A stretch of 6,369 nt of DNA, taken from positions 1 through 6,369 of the forward strand of contig VFKO01000241.1 in assembly GCA_009885515.1 (NCBI GenBank), read 5' to 3'. The stretch comes from Rhodobiaceae bacterium. GTDB lineage: Bacteria > Pseudomonadota > Alphaproteobacteria > Micropepsales > Micropepsaceae. Below are positions 5,483-6,369 of this stretch, one piece after another. The stretch's first letter is position 1. The number at the start of each line of letters is the position of its first letter. The position numbers and the translations under genes are program-made. Below the pieces are notes generated by a model. It did no database searches, had not been told where the DNA came from, and saw nothing but the letters and a program-made list of their open reading frames with translations.

Positions 5483-6067
5483 ATGTCCCGTCTGGCATTC
5501 CCGCGGTTACCTTCCGCATTGGGAAGCAGGAGAATTCGCGCAGTTGATCACATTTCGACTCGCGGACAGTTTGTCTGCGACGTTACTTGAGTGCTGGTCG
5601 GCGGAGCTTGAAGCGATGGCGAACTTCGCTCGCAATGAAGAGCGGCGCAAGCGAACCGAGCGTGTGCTCGACAGCGGCCATGGTCCGGGGCGCTCGAGAA
5701 ATCCGAAATTGGCGAGTTGGTCGAGCGAGCTTTTCTGCACTTCGATGGCGAGCGACATCAGTTGCAGGCTTGGGCAATCATGCCCAATCATGTCCATTTG
5801 CTGATCTCACCAACTGGCGCGCAGACGCTATCGGTTATAGTCCATAGTTGGAAGTCGTTCACAGCCAAGAAGGCGAATGCGTTACTCAATCAAAAAGGTT
5901 TGCTTTGGGCACCGGAGTACTTCGATCGCGCGATACGCGATGACGTGCATCATGCAAATGTCTTCGAGTACATTGCAATGATCCCGGTGAAAGCTGGCTT
6001 GTGTGAGCGTCCTGAGGAGTGGCAACATTCGAGCTCGTGGCTCGGACGTCGATCTTCGTCGACTTAG
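5483..6067 (+). pseudogene. REP-associated tyrosine transposase (RAYT, Y1_Tnp family), frameshifted
   Basis: RAYTs are single-copy HUH-type nucleases that act on REP palindromes. The 5' part reads WHSRGYLPHWEAGEFAQLIT then FRLADSL and VLDSGHG in one frame. The 3' part (ELVERAFLHFDGERHQLQAW onward, to 6067) is in another. One missing base near 5705-5710 explains the switch: adding an A to CCGAAATTGG would give RNPKIGELVERAF. The plausible ATG 5483 (MSR) is also out of frame with WHSRGYLP by one extra base near 5492. The HUH motif is intact (PNHVHLL, codons 5789-5797). The catalytic-helix tyrosine is at 5969-5971, but the usual YIENNPVKAGL has become YIAMIPVKAGL. Two frame disruptions and a changed active-site helix argue for a recently dead gene. 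It follows the zeta-like gene by 4 bp and is convergent with priA. Confidence 0.85.
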
Positions 6068-6083
6068 GCGTTTGCGGAAGCGT

Positions 6084-6124
6084 CGCTAAGAGCGGGCGGG
6101 ACGCCTGCGCTCCCAGGGTTAGCG
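6084..6124. repeat. REP-like nested hairpin downstream of the RAYT relic
   Basis: The core (6090-6112) folds as GAGCG+GGCG, loop GGA, CGCC, a two-base TG bulge, then CGCTC. An outer pair, CGCTAA (6084-6089) with TTAGCG (6119-6124), encloses it. High-GC imperfect palindromes with a bulge beside a RAYT gene are the usual form of REP sequences. It lies between the convergent RAYT and priA ends and could also limit read-through or protect mRNA 3' ends, although no T-run follows on either strand. Confidence 0.65.
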
Positions 6125-6145
6125 CTCTATCACAACGTCAGTACC

Positions 6146-6369
6146 CTACGACCACTTCACAAAAAACTCTGCGGGTCGATGTCGATGGACAGTGATACTG
6201 CCGAGGGGATTTTCACCGGGTCTAGCCAGGCGCGGATGTAGGCTTGAATGTTGACCTGGCGGTCGGCGTGGACCGCCAGGCGCAATCTGGTTTGGCCGCG
6301 GATCAGGGCTAAGGGCGCGGGGGCCGGGCCCCAGACCTGAACGCCCTTGGCGTTGGGGACACAGGCGGC
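6146..6369. repeat. Direct repeat, right copy (priA 3' end)
   Basis: This is the partner of 2632-2856 in the same orientation, and it continues to the window edge. This copy retains an undamaged reading frame. Confidence 0.85.
6157..6369 (-). CDS. priA: Primosomal protein N' (PriA helicase), C-terminal 70 residues, partial
   Basis: PriA is the superfamily-2 3'-5' DNA helicase that recognises stalled replication forks and restarts replication by loading the primosome. Only the C-terminal domain is in the window. It reads VWGPAPAPLALIRGQTRLRL, then QAYIRAWLDPVKIPSA, and ends IDIDPQSFL before TGA 6159-6157; this closing sequence is characteristic of alphaproteobacterial PriA. The frame is open to the right edge with no disruption, so this is probably the functional copy. 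The helicase motifs and zinc-binding cysteines would lie beyond the window. It differs from the relic copy at six of the 70 residues. It is convergent with the RAYT relic, with the REP-like hairpin between them. Confidence 0.9.
   Translation of the reverse strand, partial: AACVPNAKGVQVWGPAPAPLALIRGQTRLRLAVHADRQVNIQAYIRAWLDPVKIPSAVSLSIDIDPQSFL

Noticed and set aside
5451..5804. Single ORF from TTG 5451 as an intact RAYT
   Set aside because: It ends in unrelated residues after RNPKLA; the HUH and catalytic helix lie in another frame, so a frameshift is the better reading. Programmed frameshifting was considered, but there is no slippery heptamer.

Overview
The window looks like accessory DNA from an alphaproteobacterium of moderate to high GC. 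The strongest lineage cue is a gene of the DUF1476 / F1Fo-ATPase zeta-subunit family, which is essentially alphaproteobacterial. The style of the IS630 element, the REP-associated transposase and the PriA C-terminus agree with this. No species can be named from the sequence.

Layout. Positions 1-785 hold an addiction-module antidote (HigA-like DNA-binding antitoxin), open to the left edge, and a small unrecognised gene. Positions 937-2103 are an apparently complete IS630-family insertion sequence on the minus strand. Its transposase is split by an A7 run and needs a -1 ribosomal frameshift to give a 356-residue DDE enzyme. Short imperfect terminal repeats and flanking TA dinucleotides define the ends. 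Positions 2195-2623 encode a small, probably exported protein of unknown function. Positions 2644 to about 3066 are a decayed 3' fragment of priA on the minus strand. Positions 3085-3915 (minus) encode a single-domain bacterial voltage-gated cation channel, and 4151-5146 (plus) a TerC/Alx-family membrane protein, divergently arranged. TerC is translationally coupled (4-bp stop/start overlap) to a zeta-subunit-like gene at 5143-5478. Positions 5483-6067 are a frameshifted REP-associated tyrosine transposase (RAYT), followed by a REP-like nested hairpin. Positions 6157-6369 are the 3' end of a seemingly intact priA running off the right edge.

Two observations stand out. First, the channel's pore motif is TLEGWAD rather than the TLESW-type motif of bacterial sodium channels. 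The glycine is at the position known to favour calcium in the native prokaryotic channel CavMr, so this may be a prokaryotic calcium or mixed-cation channel. Second, the block holding channel, TerC, zeta-like gene and RAYT is bracketed by two direct copies of the priA 3' end. These are about 84% identical over 210 bp, and the left copy is a pseudogene. This suggests the block arose by an old duplication or was captured next to priA.

Functionally, the channel and the TerC protein both point to metal or cation traffic across the inner membrane. The zeta-like protein may link the TerC transcript to energy metabolism, but that is inference. The rest of the window (antitoxin, IS, RAYT/REP, pseudogenes) is typical of a plastic genomic region.
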